Positions 20,552 through 27,923 of a DNA stretch of 64,000 bases are shown here, in pieces. The first letter of the stretch is position 1. Every line of letters starts with the position of its first letter. The notes below the pieces were generated by a model. That model was not told the origin of the DNA, did not search any database, and was given only the letters and a program-made list of their open reading frames with translations. A program made the translations under genes and the position numbers. The stretch comes from Pseudomonas sp. 5P_3.1_Bac2 (GTDB taxonomy: Bacteria > Pseudomonadota > Gammaproteobacteria > Pseudomonadales > Pseudomonadaceae): NCBI RefSeq assembly GCF_025465995.1, contig NZ_JANLNY010000002.1:244633-308632 (forward strand), read 5' to 3'.

Positions 20552-21631
20552 TTAGGCGCTGCGCTTAAGTCCTGCCTCATACCAGGCCTTGCTGCGGTTG
20601 ATGCCTGCGACCAGCCAAAGCATTACCGGCACCTCGATCAACACACCCACTACCGTGGCCAGTGCCGCGCCTGAGTTAAAGCCATACAGGGCAATCGCCA
20701 CTGCCACGGCCAGCTCAAAAAAGTTCGAGGCGCCGATCATTGCGGCTGGCCCGGCAATGTCATGGCGTACTCGTAGTTGGCGGCACAGGCCATAGCCCAG
20801 GGCCGCGATCAACAGGGTTTGCAGCAGAATCGGCACCGCCAGGATGGCGATTACCAGGGGCTGGGCGACGATCTGTTGACCTTGAAAGGCAAACAGCAAC
20901 AGCAGCGTCGCCAGCAGCGCGCTGATCGACAACGGCCCCAAACGGCGCAGCGCCGCTGGCAAAGCGTTTGCCCCTTGGCGCAGCAAGCGGGCGCGCAGCC
21001 ATTGGGCAATCAGCAGCGGAATGACGATGTACATCAGCACCGACAGCAGCAGGGTCGCCCATGGCACGCTAATCGCCGACACACCGAGGAGCAAAGCGAC
21101 AATCGGGGCAAAGGCAAACACCATCACCAGATCATTAATCGCCACCTGGCTGATGGTGAAGTTGGCGTTGCCTTGGCACAGGTTGCTCCACACAAACACC
21201 ATTGCGGTACAGGGCGCCGCGCCGAGCAAGATCAGCCCGGCCACGTAACTGTCGATTTGCTCCGTGGGCAACCAGTCAGCGAATAAGTGGCGCACACACA
21301 GCCAGGCCAATAGGGCCATGGTGAAGGGTTTGATCAGCCAGTTGATCGCCAGCGTCACGGCCATGCCGGCGCGTTGTTCATACACCTCATGCAGGGCGTT
21401 GAAGTCGATCTTCATCAGCATGGGAATAATCATCAGCCAGATCAGCACTCCCACGGGCAAGTTGACCTGGGCGATCTGTACCTTGCCGATGGCTTGGGCG
21501 GTGCTAGGGGCATAGAGGCCGAGTAGGGTGCCGAGCACGATGCACAGCAGCACCCAAAGGCTCAGATAACGTTCAAAGAAGCCTAAAGGCGCAGTGGGTT
21601 GTGGGGCATTTGCTTGCGAGAAGTCGTCCAT
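20552..21631 (-). CDS. acr3: Arsenite efflux permease, ACR3 family
   Basis: Membrane carrier extruding arsenite driven by the proton motive force. 359 residues with about ten transmembrane segments. The conserved cysteine that binds As(III) is in GAAPCTAMVFVWS, and GASNFFELAVAVAIALYG is a family signature late in the protein. The start at 21631 (MDDFSQANAP) is the family-like one; a longer frame upstream overlaps the operator region. It is transcribed divergently from arsR-arsC-arsH, whereas these genes are usually one operon. ArsR bound at the shared intergenic region would control both directions. Confidence 0.93.
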   Translation of the reverse strand: MDDFSQANAPQPTAPLGFFERYLSLWVLLCIVLGTLLGLYAPSTAQAIGKVQIAQVNLPVGVLIWLMIIPMLMKIDFNALHEVYEQRAGMAVTLAINWLIKPFTMALLAWLCVRHLFADWLPTEQIDSYVAGLILLGAAPCTAMVFVWSNLCQGNANFTISQVAINDLVMVFAFAPIVALLLGVSAISVPWATLLLSVLMYIVIPLLIAQWLRARLLRQGANALPAALRRLGPLSISALLATLLLLFAFQGQQIVAQPLVIAILAVPILLQTLLIAALGYGLCRQLRVRHDIAGPAAMIGASNFFELAVAVAIALYGFNSGAALATVVGVLIEVPVMLWLVAGINRSKAWYEAGLKRSA

Positions 21632-21674
21632 GGGGCACCAGGGGAGGCTGATTGGGCGGTGTATAGATATGTGG

Positions 21675-21709
21675 TTGGCAATATATATGGATATCTGTAT
21701 ATTCGCCAA
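21675..21709. promoter_or_regulatory. Candidate ArsR operator in the divergent acr3/arsR region
   Basis: Imperfect inverted repeat: left arm TTGGCAATATA (21675-21685), right arm TATATTCGCCAA (21698-21709), identical when read inverted except for one inserted base. The AT-rich core sits between the divergent acr3 and arsR starts, 28 nt before arsR. Position, symmetry and the nature of the flanking genes point to ArsR autoregulation. Confidence 0.55.
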
Positions 21710-21736
21710 ATCGTATTTTTATCCCCTGAGGTGTCT

Positions 21737-22090
21737 GTGTCTGAGCTGCCTGATCCCACAGCGTTATTTAAATGTTTGGCTGACGAAACCCGTCTGCGCA
21801 TCGCCTTGCTGATCGCTGCCGAAGGCGAGCTATGCGTGTGTGAGCTGATGGCCGCGCTGGATGACAGCCAACCGAAAATCTCCCGCCATCTGGCGCAACT
21901 GCGTGCTTGCGGTTTGCTGCTGGATCGCCGCCAAGGCCAGTGGGTGTATTACCGCCTGCACCCGCAGTTGGCTGCATGGGTCCAGGGCATTTTGCAAATC
22001 ACCCTGGAGGCTAATGAGGCCTGGATCAAAGACAACTGCCAGGCCCTGCGTGAGATGCGTCGGCCTGAGCGCAAAACCGCCTGTGATTAG
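21737..22090 (+). CDS. arsR: ArsR family arsenic-responsive repressor
   Basis: 117-residue winged-helix repressor that leaves its operator on binding As(III) or Sb(III). The metalloid-binding motif ELCVCEL is present (Cys33 and Cys35), followed by the DDSQPKISRHLAQLRACGLL recognition helix region. I place the start at the GTG at 21737 with GAGG 5 nt upstream; the longer open frame back to 21599 runs through the operator and into acr3, so it is not coding. Downstream arsC begins 15 nt after the stop. Confidence 0.92.
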   Translation: MSELPDPTALFKCLADETRLRIALLIAAEGELCVCELMAALDDSQPKISRHLAQLRACGLLLDRRQGQWVYYRLHPQLAAWVQGILQITLEANEAWIKDNCQALREMRRPERKTACD

Positions 22091-22105
22091 TACAAGGATG
22101 TCGTC

Positions 22106-22576
22106 ATGAAGATTTTATTTATCTGCACCGCCAACAGCTGCCGCAGCATTTTGTCCGAGGCGCTGTTTAACCATATTGCCCCGGAAGGTCAGCGCGCTTA
22201 TAGCGCCGGCAGTTTCCCCAGTGGCCAACTCAATCAACAAGCATTGGCGACTTTGCAGGCCGCCGGCGTTGCGACTGCGGGCTTATCCAGCAAGGGCAAT
22301 GAGGCGCACGTGGCGCTCAATCCGGATGTGGTGATCAGCGTTTGCGACAAAGCCGCCGGCGAGCCGTGCCCGGTGTATTTCGGCCCAGCGCTGAAGGCCC
22401 ATTGGGGGTTGGTTGATCCTTCGGCGGTGCAGGGCGATGCCGAACAAGTGGCTCAGGCCTTCGCTGACTGCGTAGCGCATATCCGCAAGCGTCTGGATGC
22501 TTGGTTGGCCGCCCAGCCTTGGACCTTAAGCCGCGACCAGCAGCAAGCCGTGCTGGCGCAAATTGGCGAACTTTAG
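22106..22576 (+). CDS. arsC: Arsenate reductase, LMW-phosphatase (thioredoxin/glutaredoxin-coupled) type
   Basis: Reduces arsenate to arsenite for export by Acr3. 156 residues with a low-molecular-weight tyrosine phosphatase fold: the CX5R loop is Cys7 to Arg13 ([10 protein letters not shown]). Two further cysteines at 80 and 88 ([13 protein letters not shown]) fit the intramolecular disulfide relay of this class. It sits between arsR and arsH in one operon, with an AAGGA site upstream of the ATG. Confidence 0.93.
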   Translation: MKILFICTANSCRSILSEALFNHIAPEGQRAYSAGSFPSGQLNQQALATLQAAGVATAGLSSKGNEAHVALNPDVVISVCDKAAGEPCPVYFGPALKAHWGLVDPSAVQGDAEQVAQAFADCVAHIRKRLDAWLAAQPWTLSRDQQQAVLAQIGEL

Positions 22577-22584
22577 GAGCCGTT

Positions 22585-23271
22585 ATGCTGAGTGATTTAC
22601 CCCAGGTCGATCCGCAGTTGTTCTCTGTCGCGCAGCCCGCCGAGCGCAAGCCACGCTTCCTTCTGCTGTATGGCTCCACCCGCGAGCGATCCTATAGCCG
22701 TTTGCTTACGGAGGAGGCCGCGCGTTTGCTTAACGCCTTCGGCGCGCACACGCGGATCTTCAACCCCAGCGGTTTGCCTCTGGCCGATGATGCGCCGGAG
22801 GATCATCCCAAGGTCCAGGAACTGCGCGACTTGGTGCTGTGGAGTGAGGGCATGGTCTGGTGTTCGCCGGAGCGCCACGGCGCCATGACTGGGGTGTTTA
22901 AAACCCAGATCGACTGGATCCCTCTCAGCATGGGCGCGATCCGTCCGACCCAGGGCAAAACCCTAGCGCTGATGCAGGTGTGTGGCGGCTCGCAGTCGTT
23001 TAATGCGCTCAATCAGATGCGAGTGCTGGGGCGCTGGATGCGCATGTTCACCATCCCCAATCAGTCCTCGGTGGCCAAGGCCTTTAATGAGTTCGATGAG
23101 GCGGGGCGCATGCTGCCCTCGGCTTATTTCGACCGTGTGGTGGATGTGATGGAGGAGCTGGTGCGTTTTACCTTGCTGCTGCGCGACCATCCGGAACTGG
23201 TCAACCGTTACTCCGAGCGTAAAGAGTCGGCTGAGGCACTGTCTAAACGGGTCAATCAGCGCTCGATCTAG
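22585..23271 (+). CDS. arsH: Arsenical resistance flavoprotein ArsH
   Basis: NADPH-dependent FMN reductase family protein of 228 residues; ArsH proteins oxidise trivalent organoarsenicals and reduce quinones or azo dyes. The FMN-binding signature [13 protein letters not shown] is near residue 30, and [20 protein letters not shown] is the flavodoxin-like loop. TAGGAG overlaps the arsC stop, 8 nt ahead of the ATG, so it is co-translated with arsC. Presence of arsH indicates the locus can deal with methylated or aromatic arsenicals as well as inorganic arsenic. Confidence 0.92.
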   Translation: MLSDLPQVDPQLFSVAQPAERKPRFLLLYGSTRERSYSRLLTEEAARLLNAFGAHTRIFNPSGLPLADDAPEDHPKVQELRDLVLWSEGMVWCSPERHGAMTGVFKTQIDWIPLSMGAIRPTQGKTLALMQVCGGSQSFNALNQMRVLGRWMRMFTIPNQSSVAKAFNEFDEAGRMLPSAYFDRVVDVMEELVRFTLLLRDHPELVNRYSERKESAEALSKRVNQRSI

Positions 23272-23447
23272 ATCGATGTCCGGGAAGTATTGGTGCGTCG
23301 TTGAAAACCGCTGCGCAGTGCTCATCCAGCGTTGAGTGATTCGACTGTGAGCCCTGCGCACAAGTCTTTATGAGCCCCCGCTAGTAGCTGACAGCGCGAC
23401 TAACACTGGGTAGTGTCGCGGCTGATTGGTTTTTCTCTGAGGTCACC

Positions 23448-23774
23448 ATGCTCAACACTCTGGGTCTGTACGCGTTGACCGCGCTGGCAGAAATTCTCGG
23501 CTGCTACTTGCCTTATCTCTGGTTAAAGCAAGGCAAAAGCATCTGGCTGCTGGTGCCGGCGGCCTTGTCCTTGATGCTGTTCGCTTGGCTGCTGACCTTG
23601 CATCCCACCGCTGCCGGGCGGGTATACGCGGCCTATGGCGGCGTCTATGTGGCCATGGCAATTGTCTGGCTGTGGTTGGTCGACGGCATTCGCCCCACCT
23701 CTTGGGATCTAGTCGGTGCCGGCGTCGCTTTAGTTGGCATGGCAATCATTATGTTCGCCCCGCGCGGCGCCTAA
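23448..23774 (+). CDS. YnfA family small membrane protein (UPF0060)
   Basis: 108-residue integral membrane protein with four predicted helices and the family landmarks [18 protein letters not shown] and [21 protein letters not shown]. YnfA proteins resemble small multidrug resistance transporters, but the substrate is unknown. It follows arsH by 176 nt on the same strand and probably has its own promoter. The frequent company of such genes with metal or drug resistance determinants is noted; no direct link to arsenic is shown. Confidence 0.88.
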   Translation: MLNTLGLYALTALAEILGCYLPYLWLKQGKSIWLLVPAALSLMLFAWLLTLHPTAAGRVYAAYGGVYVAMAIVWLWLVDGIRPTSWDLVGAGVALVGMAIIMFAPRGA

Positions 23775-23855
23775 GCGGCGCTTAAAAGCGCAAGATTACG
23801 CACCCCTTATTCCACTTAGCTCTGGCAGGCTGCTGGTGGTGATAAGGAGGTTGTG

Positions 23856-24749
23856 ATGAGTATTGCGTTGTATGTGTTAACCGTATTGATCTGGGGCTCC
23901 ACCTGGATTGCCTTGAAGATGCAGTTGGGCGAGGTGGCCGTGACGGCCTCGATTGCCTATCGCTTTGGCTTGGCCGCACTGGTGTTGTTCGCTTTTTTGC
24001 TGTTGAGCGGGCGCCTGCAGCGTTTGGATCGGCGTGGACAAACCTTCTGCTTATTGCAGGGCTTATGTTTGTTCTGCTTCAACTTTATCTGCTTCTACAA
24101 CGCCAGCCGCTTTATCCCCAGCGGGTTAGTCGCGGTGATCTTCTCCATGGCCACGCTATGGAATTCGCTGAACGCGTGGCTGTTCTTCAAGCAAAAAGCC
24201 ACGGCCAATGTGCTGCTTGGCGGGCTCTGTGGCTTATTGGGTTTGGGTTTTTTGTTCTGGCCTGAACTGGCCGGCCACCAAACCAGCCAAGAAAGCCTGT
24301 GGGGCATCGGCCTGGCCATGCTCGGCACCCTGTCTTTCTCGTTCGGCAATATGCTCTCCAGCATGCAGCAAAAAGCCGGTTTTAAACCGCTGACCACCAA
24401 CGCCTGGAGCATGCTTTACGGCACCTTGATGTTGGTCGCACTGTGCTTAGTGACAGGTACACCGTTCGATTTTGAGTGGAGCACGCGCTATGTGGGCAGC
24501 CTGCTATACCTCGCTATCCCCGGCTCAGTGATCGGCTTTACCGCGTACCTGACTTTGGTCGGGCGCATGGGCCCGGAGCGTGCGGCTTACTGCACTGTGT
24601 TATTCCCACTGGTGGCGCTGAATATCTCGGTGTTTGTTGAAGGCTATCAGTGGACGGCGGTGGCGCTGGTAGGTTTGGCCCTGGTGATGCTGGGCAATGT
24701 GTTGGTGTTTAGGAAGCCTAAGCCGAAGGTTGAGTTGGAGGTGGCGTGA
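23856..24749 (+). CDS. EamA/DMT family transporter
   Basis: 297-residue inner-membrane permease with about ten transmembrane helices arranged as two EamA repeats (WGSTWIALKMQLG at the start of the first, SFGNMLSSMQQKAGF in the second). A strong AAGGAGG lies 5 nt before the ATG at 23856, which decides the start over a GTG three bases earlier. Members export amino acids, nucleosides or other metabolites; the substrate cannot be named. Confidence 0.88.
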   Translation: MSIALYVLTVLIWGSTWIALKMQLGEVAVTASIAYRFGLAALVLFAFLLLSGRLQRLDRRGQTFCLLQGLCLFCFNFICFYNASRFIPSGLVAVIFSMATLWNSLNAWLFFKQKATANVLLGGLCGLLGLGFLFWPELAGHQTSQESLWGIGLAMLGTLSFSFGNMLSSMQQKAGFKPLTTNAWSMLYGTLMLVALCLVTGTPFDFEWSTRYVGSLLYLAIPGSVIGFTAYLTLVGRMGPERAAYCTVLFPLVALNISVFVEGYQWTAVALVGLALVMLGNVLVFRKPKPKVELEVA

Positions 24750-25288
24750 GGTGCGGTTGGTTTAAGTAGGGATGTGTTGTTGCCTGCACAATAGATCGAC
24801 TTTAGAAAGGGTTTCACCCTTAACGGGCGAGCTACTTTTTTCTTGGAAAAAATATCCAAAACCGTTTGCCCCAGCATCCGGTCCTGCGCTGCGGGCTCGT
24901 GTCCGGAATCACTGCTCCAGAGGCCCTCAGCGAAAGGCCGTAGATGGTCCATCGCTGCTTTCGCGGCATCCTCTTCCACGGTAATTCCGAGCCCCTTCCT
25001 GAAGGGGCAATTGGTGGTGTTCTTAGTCGTTGTGGATTTCCAGGTTTTTGCTGTACGAACATGCGGCCGAAGGCTGATCCACTGTTGCGTCATTAGCGGT
25101 TTTAAAAACCTTGGATTGTCCACGATTGTGCGAACATCGCCAAAGCCCCATCAGTGACGTAGCCTGGATTAGCTGCCTGGCGGCGTAATCCTTGGGTATC
25201 CGTATTGAGGGTTTTTTAGGCGCTGCAGGCTTACAATTTTGCGCTAAATATTTGGTTTGGGGACGCTGGCTGGTGTTTTATCAGTTAT
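24750..25288. other. Gene-free stretch, apparently decayed sequence
   Basis: No convincing gene in 539 bp. Overlapping open frames on both strands (for example minus 24647-25123) run into the neighbouring transporter gene or have no recognisable features. The stretch contains a candidate REP-like palindrome at 25158-25195. I regard it as intergenic or decayed sequence at the border of the AT-rich accessory region. Confidence 0.5.
25158..25195. repeat. Candidate REP-like palindromic element
   Basis: The segment opens with GTAGCCTGGATTAGC and closes with GGCGTAATCC; GGATTA and TAATCC form inverted arms around a GC-rich loop. Pseudomonas genomes carry many dispersed palindromes of the GTAG...GGATTA...TAATCC kind. 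A related half (GTAACCTGGATTAGCC) recurs near 26008. Confidence 0.35.
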
Positions 25289-25762
25289 TTATCTGTGATA
25301 CCAAGTGGATGTTTTGACTTTGCCTTCTGGCGTATATTTTTTAAGAAGATCGGCCATTAGCGATAAGTTTTCATATCCTTCAAAGCGTACGTTGGCGAAG
25401 GATTTAGTGGTAAGTAAAAGAGATTTAATATTGCCTTTGGTACGCTGTATTCTCAAGTGTTCAATATCTGATAGCGGTATGCTGATGACAGTGCCCTGGT
25501 TTGATATTTCAATTCTCTCTGCTGGCTCAGAAATCTCTACAGTTAGGTAGGATGAAGTATGAGTTTTTAAGGTTTTGTATGCTCTTATCAAGTGCCTGAT
25601 TAGTAGGAGTAATGTAAGTGCTGCTATTGATTTTTGTGTGAGGCTTTCGCTGCTTATTAGCATTGCTGAAAGCGCTACGACTAATGCGATAACCGCTAGT
25701 AAAGAGAATTTTGATTTTCTTTTTTGGCTACGGATGTATTTATCTGATGCGGTAAATATCAT
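25289..25762 (-). CDS. Hypothetical two-TM membrane protein
   Basis: 157 residues, not recognised. The N-terminus is basic (SQKRKSK), followed by two close hydrophobic segments at about 21-38 and 44-58, then a soluble C-terminal domain of about 90 residues. That domain has a beta-rich pattern (YLTVEISEPAERIEISNQG, ISIPLSDIEHLRI, SFANVRFEGYENL) resembling YcxB/PH-like membrane-anchored domains. Codon use is AT-richer than in flanking genes. CTGGAG lies 10 nt before the ATG. The layout looks like a genuine protein, but no function can be given. It is isolated on the minus strand. Confidence 0.6.
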   Translation of the reverse strand: MIFTASDKYIRSQKRKSKFSLLAVIALVVALSAMLISSESLTQKSIAALTLLLLIRHLIRAYKTLKTHTSSYLTVEISEPAERIEISNQGTVISIPLSDIEHLRIQRTKGNIKSLLLTTKSFANVRFEGYENLSLMADLLKKYTPEGKVKTSTWYHR

Positions 25763-26594
25763 GTTTTTTTTGCTCCAGAAATTTAAGGTTTTATTTTTGT
25801 TTAGAGTTGGGTTCGTTGGTCAGCGTTAGTGCGGATATATTGTTAGTACTGACTTCTGGGTTTTTTGTAGGTGGCGAGACCTTATTACTCTGCGGTTATT
25901 CAGTTGAAAAATAGCACTGAATTTTTTGAGCTGATATGTATATGGACAGGCTTTTACCTTAAATGTATGGGGAATGGCAGTCCCGTCGCAGCCTTTGTGA
26001 AATAGTTCCGTAACCTGGATTAGCCGTTTGAGGTGTGGCCGGGCGTGAGCTGTTGGCAAGATGTCTGCGCATGAGCAAGTGGCCGTGTGCTTAGAACACC
26101 CTAAACCCCAATTAATGCCCCAAAAATCATCCCCCGCACACGGCAATTAGGCCGTTGCACAAGCCCTGCATAGCGTTTTTTGCTGCCTTCTTCGGCGTCG
26201 CGAATCTTTGCCAACATCTCCTTTACTGTGTTTGCCCGTCGGCATGGCCGTTTCTGCCGGGGTGGGCGGCGAAAGGTTGAGTATTGGCATCCGCGTTCTG
26301 CGCTTATTGGACACGTCCGATTTTTTTCAGCGATTGCCCGCTCTAGGCTGGACTTGCCATCGCTCTCTGTCCGCTCTTGTGAAGCCCTGCTTAGCGGTTT
26401 GCTAAGCGGTAGCCTCGTGCATCTGGGCAATGGAGAGGGGGCGCAAGCTTGCTCTTATGGCGGGGCACAGGTCTGCGTAGGCAAATTTATTGTGTGCTGG
26501 GGCCTTTCTCACTCAAGTGGGCTGGCAGGGCTTTGGCCGGTTGTTAGTTGATCAGGCTAAAAATCAATAGATATACGTGTGTTATGGAGTGTCA
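25763..26594. other. Gene-free stretch in the AT-rich region
   Basis: About 830 bp without a supportable gene. Open frames on both strands (such as minus 25826-26146 and 26101-26430, plus 26180-26551) lack ribosome sites or recognisable domains. The one identifiable element is a 53-bp copy of polB coding sequence at 26153-26205. Confidence 0.5.
26153..26205 (-). repeat. 53-bp duplicate of an internal polB segment
   Basis: Matches polB at 28411-28463 in the same orientation: 45 identical bases, then two mismatches in the last eight (51 of 53). On the minus strand it encodes [17 protein letters not shown], the conserved polymerase segment. Sequence on both sides is unrelated to polB. The two copies form direct repeats 2.26 kb apart, bracketing the AT-rich genes and the 3' end of polB. 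Confidence 0.85.
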
Positions 26595-27008
26595 ATGGAT
26601 TGGTCAAAGCATTCTCTCGGCGAGTGGGTTAGGCAATACGGAATATATACTCAGACCTCTCTTATGCAGGGCGGTCATCAGCCGGATGATTTACGAACCA
26701 ATTGTCTGCATCGGCTGATAAGTGAAAATAATAAAAGCTCGGCTAAGACCAGGCTGCATACACGCTGTACCATCAGTGATTATGAGGCGGAGTAAGTTAG
26801 GCAATTGATAGTGGAGTTTAAGAAAAATCCTGTTGTATGTGATTCAGCAAAAAGCGCAGTGAGTTTATATATTGAGAAGAATCTAAGAGGGCTGTCTATT
26901 AGGTGCTTGGCTGAGGAGTTTGCCATCGGTAAAACAGCGGCCGAGCAGATGTTGTGTGCGGGGGAGTTTTATCTGGCCGGACATGACAAGAGATTGCGGA
27001 TTAAATAG
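26595..27008 (+). pseudogene. Probable phage antiterminator Q-like gene interrupted by an in-frame stop
   Basis: One continuous frame of 138 codons, broken by a TAA at 26793-26795 after residue 66. The ATG at 26595 has a strong GGAG 5 nt upstream. The first part (MDWSKHSLGEWVRQYG...) and the part after the stop (VRQLIVEFKKNP..., then LRGLSIRCLAEEFAIGKTAAEQ, then AGEFYLAG) together resemble the antitermination Q family. In that family an ISDDEA-like motif leads into a helix of the LKK type and then a short helix-turn-helix; here CTISDYEAE is cut by the stop exactly before that helix. The downstream part could restart at TTG 26805. Base composition is AT-rich. A nonsense mutation in a prophage remnant is the simplest reading; family membership is judged by eye only. 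Confidence 0.5.
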
Positions 27009-27205
27009 CTTGACTGTCCGGGCATGCTATGGAATATTTCAGCTGCAGTGGTTGGTTCTATTGTAAACCACATACCTAATCTCACTTAGTTGTGAGTTCT
27101 CCAAGAGTCTTTGTCCGTGCTTAAATAGAAATGAATAGCCTCCAGCTTTAATAGTTGGCGGCTGCCCTGTGTTTAAGCGCATGGCCACACCCTTGGAACC
27201 TAAGC

Positions 27206-27228
27206 AAACCGCCGTAAGGCGGTTTTTT
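27206..27228 (+). terminator. Rho-independent terminator before the 27254 gene
   Basis: Perfect 8-bp stem AAACCGCC / GGCGGTTT with a GTAA tetraloop followed by T residues. It lies about 200 nt downstream of the Q-like gene and 26 nt upstream of the next start codon, so it would end transcription coming from the Q-like gene. The interval 27009-27205 shows no gene. Confidence 0.8.
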
Positions 27229-27253
27229 ATTGTCCAAAATAAATGGGTGAAAT

Positions 27254-27661
27254 ATGGAAGTAGCTAACAATTGTGCCGGTTATGTGAAGAATGTAACTTG
27301 GGTTGATATGAGCACAGTTTATGTGGAGTTTAGTGAAGAAGCACTGATGCATGATTGGCAGGTTGGTGTGACTTTTGTATTTAATATGATATTTGATCAA
27401 GGGGGCGGTTTTAGATATCCGTTGACTACCCAGTCGAAACAATATATTGATGAGCAGAATATGTATTTGGGGCTAGATAGCATGGCGTCCATCAAGGGTT
27501 GCTCTTACTTTAATAAGGACCCGAAATATCCAAATTGCTTACGTATTGATCTGAATGCACCAGGTTTTCCTAATATGCTTGAGGTTAGGTTTTACTCTAA
27601 TTTTATGGCTGGATTTCCAATTGTGCCTAATGCTACTGCAGTGTTTTTTGAGCGTAAATAA
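27254..27661 (+). CDS. Hypothetical protein (AT-rich ORFan)
   Basis: 135 residues, not recognised; no signal peptide or membrane segment. It begins MEVANNCAGYVKNVTWVDMS and is rich in aromatic and Asn residues, with an alternating pattern (VYVEFSEEA, VGVTFVFNMIF, LEVRFYSN) suggesting a small beta-sandwich or immunity-like fold. GGTGA precedes the ATG by 4 nt. It lies between two strong terminators (27206 and 27733), so it is a single-gene unit with its promoter probably overlapping the first hairpin. Codon use is far AT-richer than in neighbouring housekeeping genes, indicating horizontal origin. Confidence 0.6.
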   Translation: MEVANNCAGYVKNVTWVDMSTVYVEFSEEALMHDWQVGVTFVFNMIFDQGGGFRYPLTTQSKQYIDEQNMYLGLDSMASIKGCSYFNKDPKYPNCLRIDLNAPGFPNMLEVRFYSNFMAGFPIVPNATAVFFERK

Positions 27662-27732
27662 AACGAGCAATTAGGCTGTTGTATCTGATAGATATTGGTT
27701 TTTTCGCCTGATACATTGATGGTTGTTCATCC

Positions 27733-27780
27733 GATAGTCTCATCGATTTTTTTGATGTGATGAGACTATCAGTTTTATTT
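27733..27780 (+). terminator. Strong terminator after the 27254 gene
   Basis: Perfect 12-bp inverted repeat GATAGTCTCATC / GATGAGACTATC (27733-27744 and 27759-27770) followed by AGTTTTATTTT. It ends the ORFan transcript 70 nt after the stop codon, before the convergent polB gene. The remainder of 27662-27923 shows no gene. Confidence 0.75.
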
Positions 27781-27923
27781 TAGCTTTTATTTTTCTCTGA
27801 GTTTTTAATTGATCTGGTTGTAGGCGATTCGTAGTACCGTAGTAGTTAATACAGGTGCGCAGATGTCTACGGGCACTGAGGTGCTATGCGATGCTTTACG
27901 GGAAATTGGTGTGGGGGCTAGGT

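Noticed and set aside
24647..25123. 158-codon minus-strand frame overlapping the 3' end of the EamA transporter
   Set aside because: Overlaps a well-supported gene, no ribosome site, composition resembles translated intergenic sequence.
26101..26430. Minus-strand frame containing [15 protein letters not shown]
   Set aside because: Only the 53-bp polB-derived scrap is recognisable; the rest has no similarity to polB, so it is not a second polymerase gene or a clear polB pseudogene.
27009..27205. Possible tRNA or small RNA between the Q-like gene and the terminator
   Set aside because: No cloverleaf or T-arm sequence could be found by eye; only the terminator itself is supportable.
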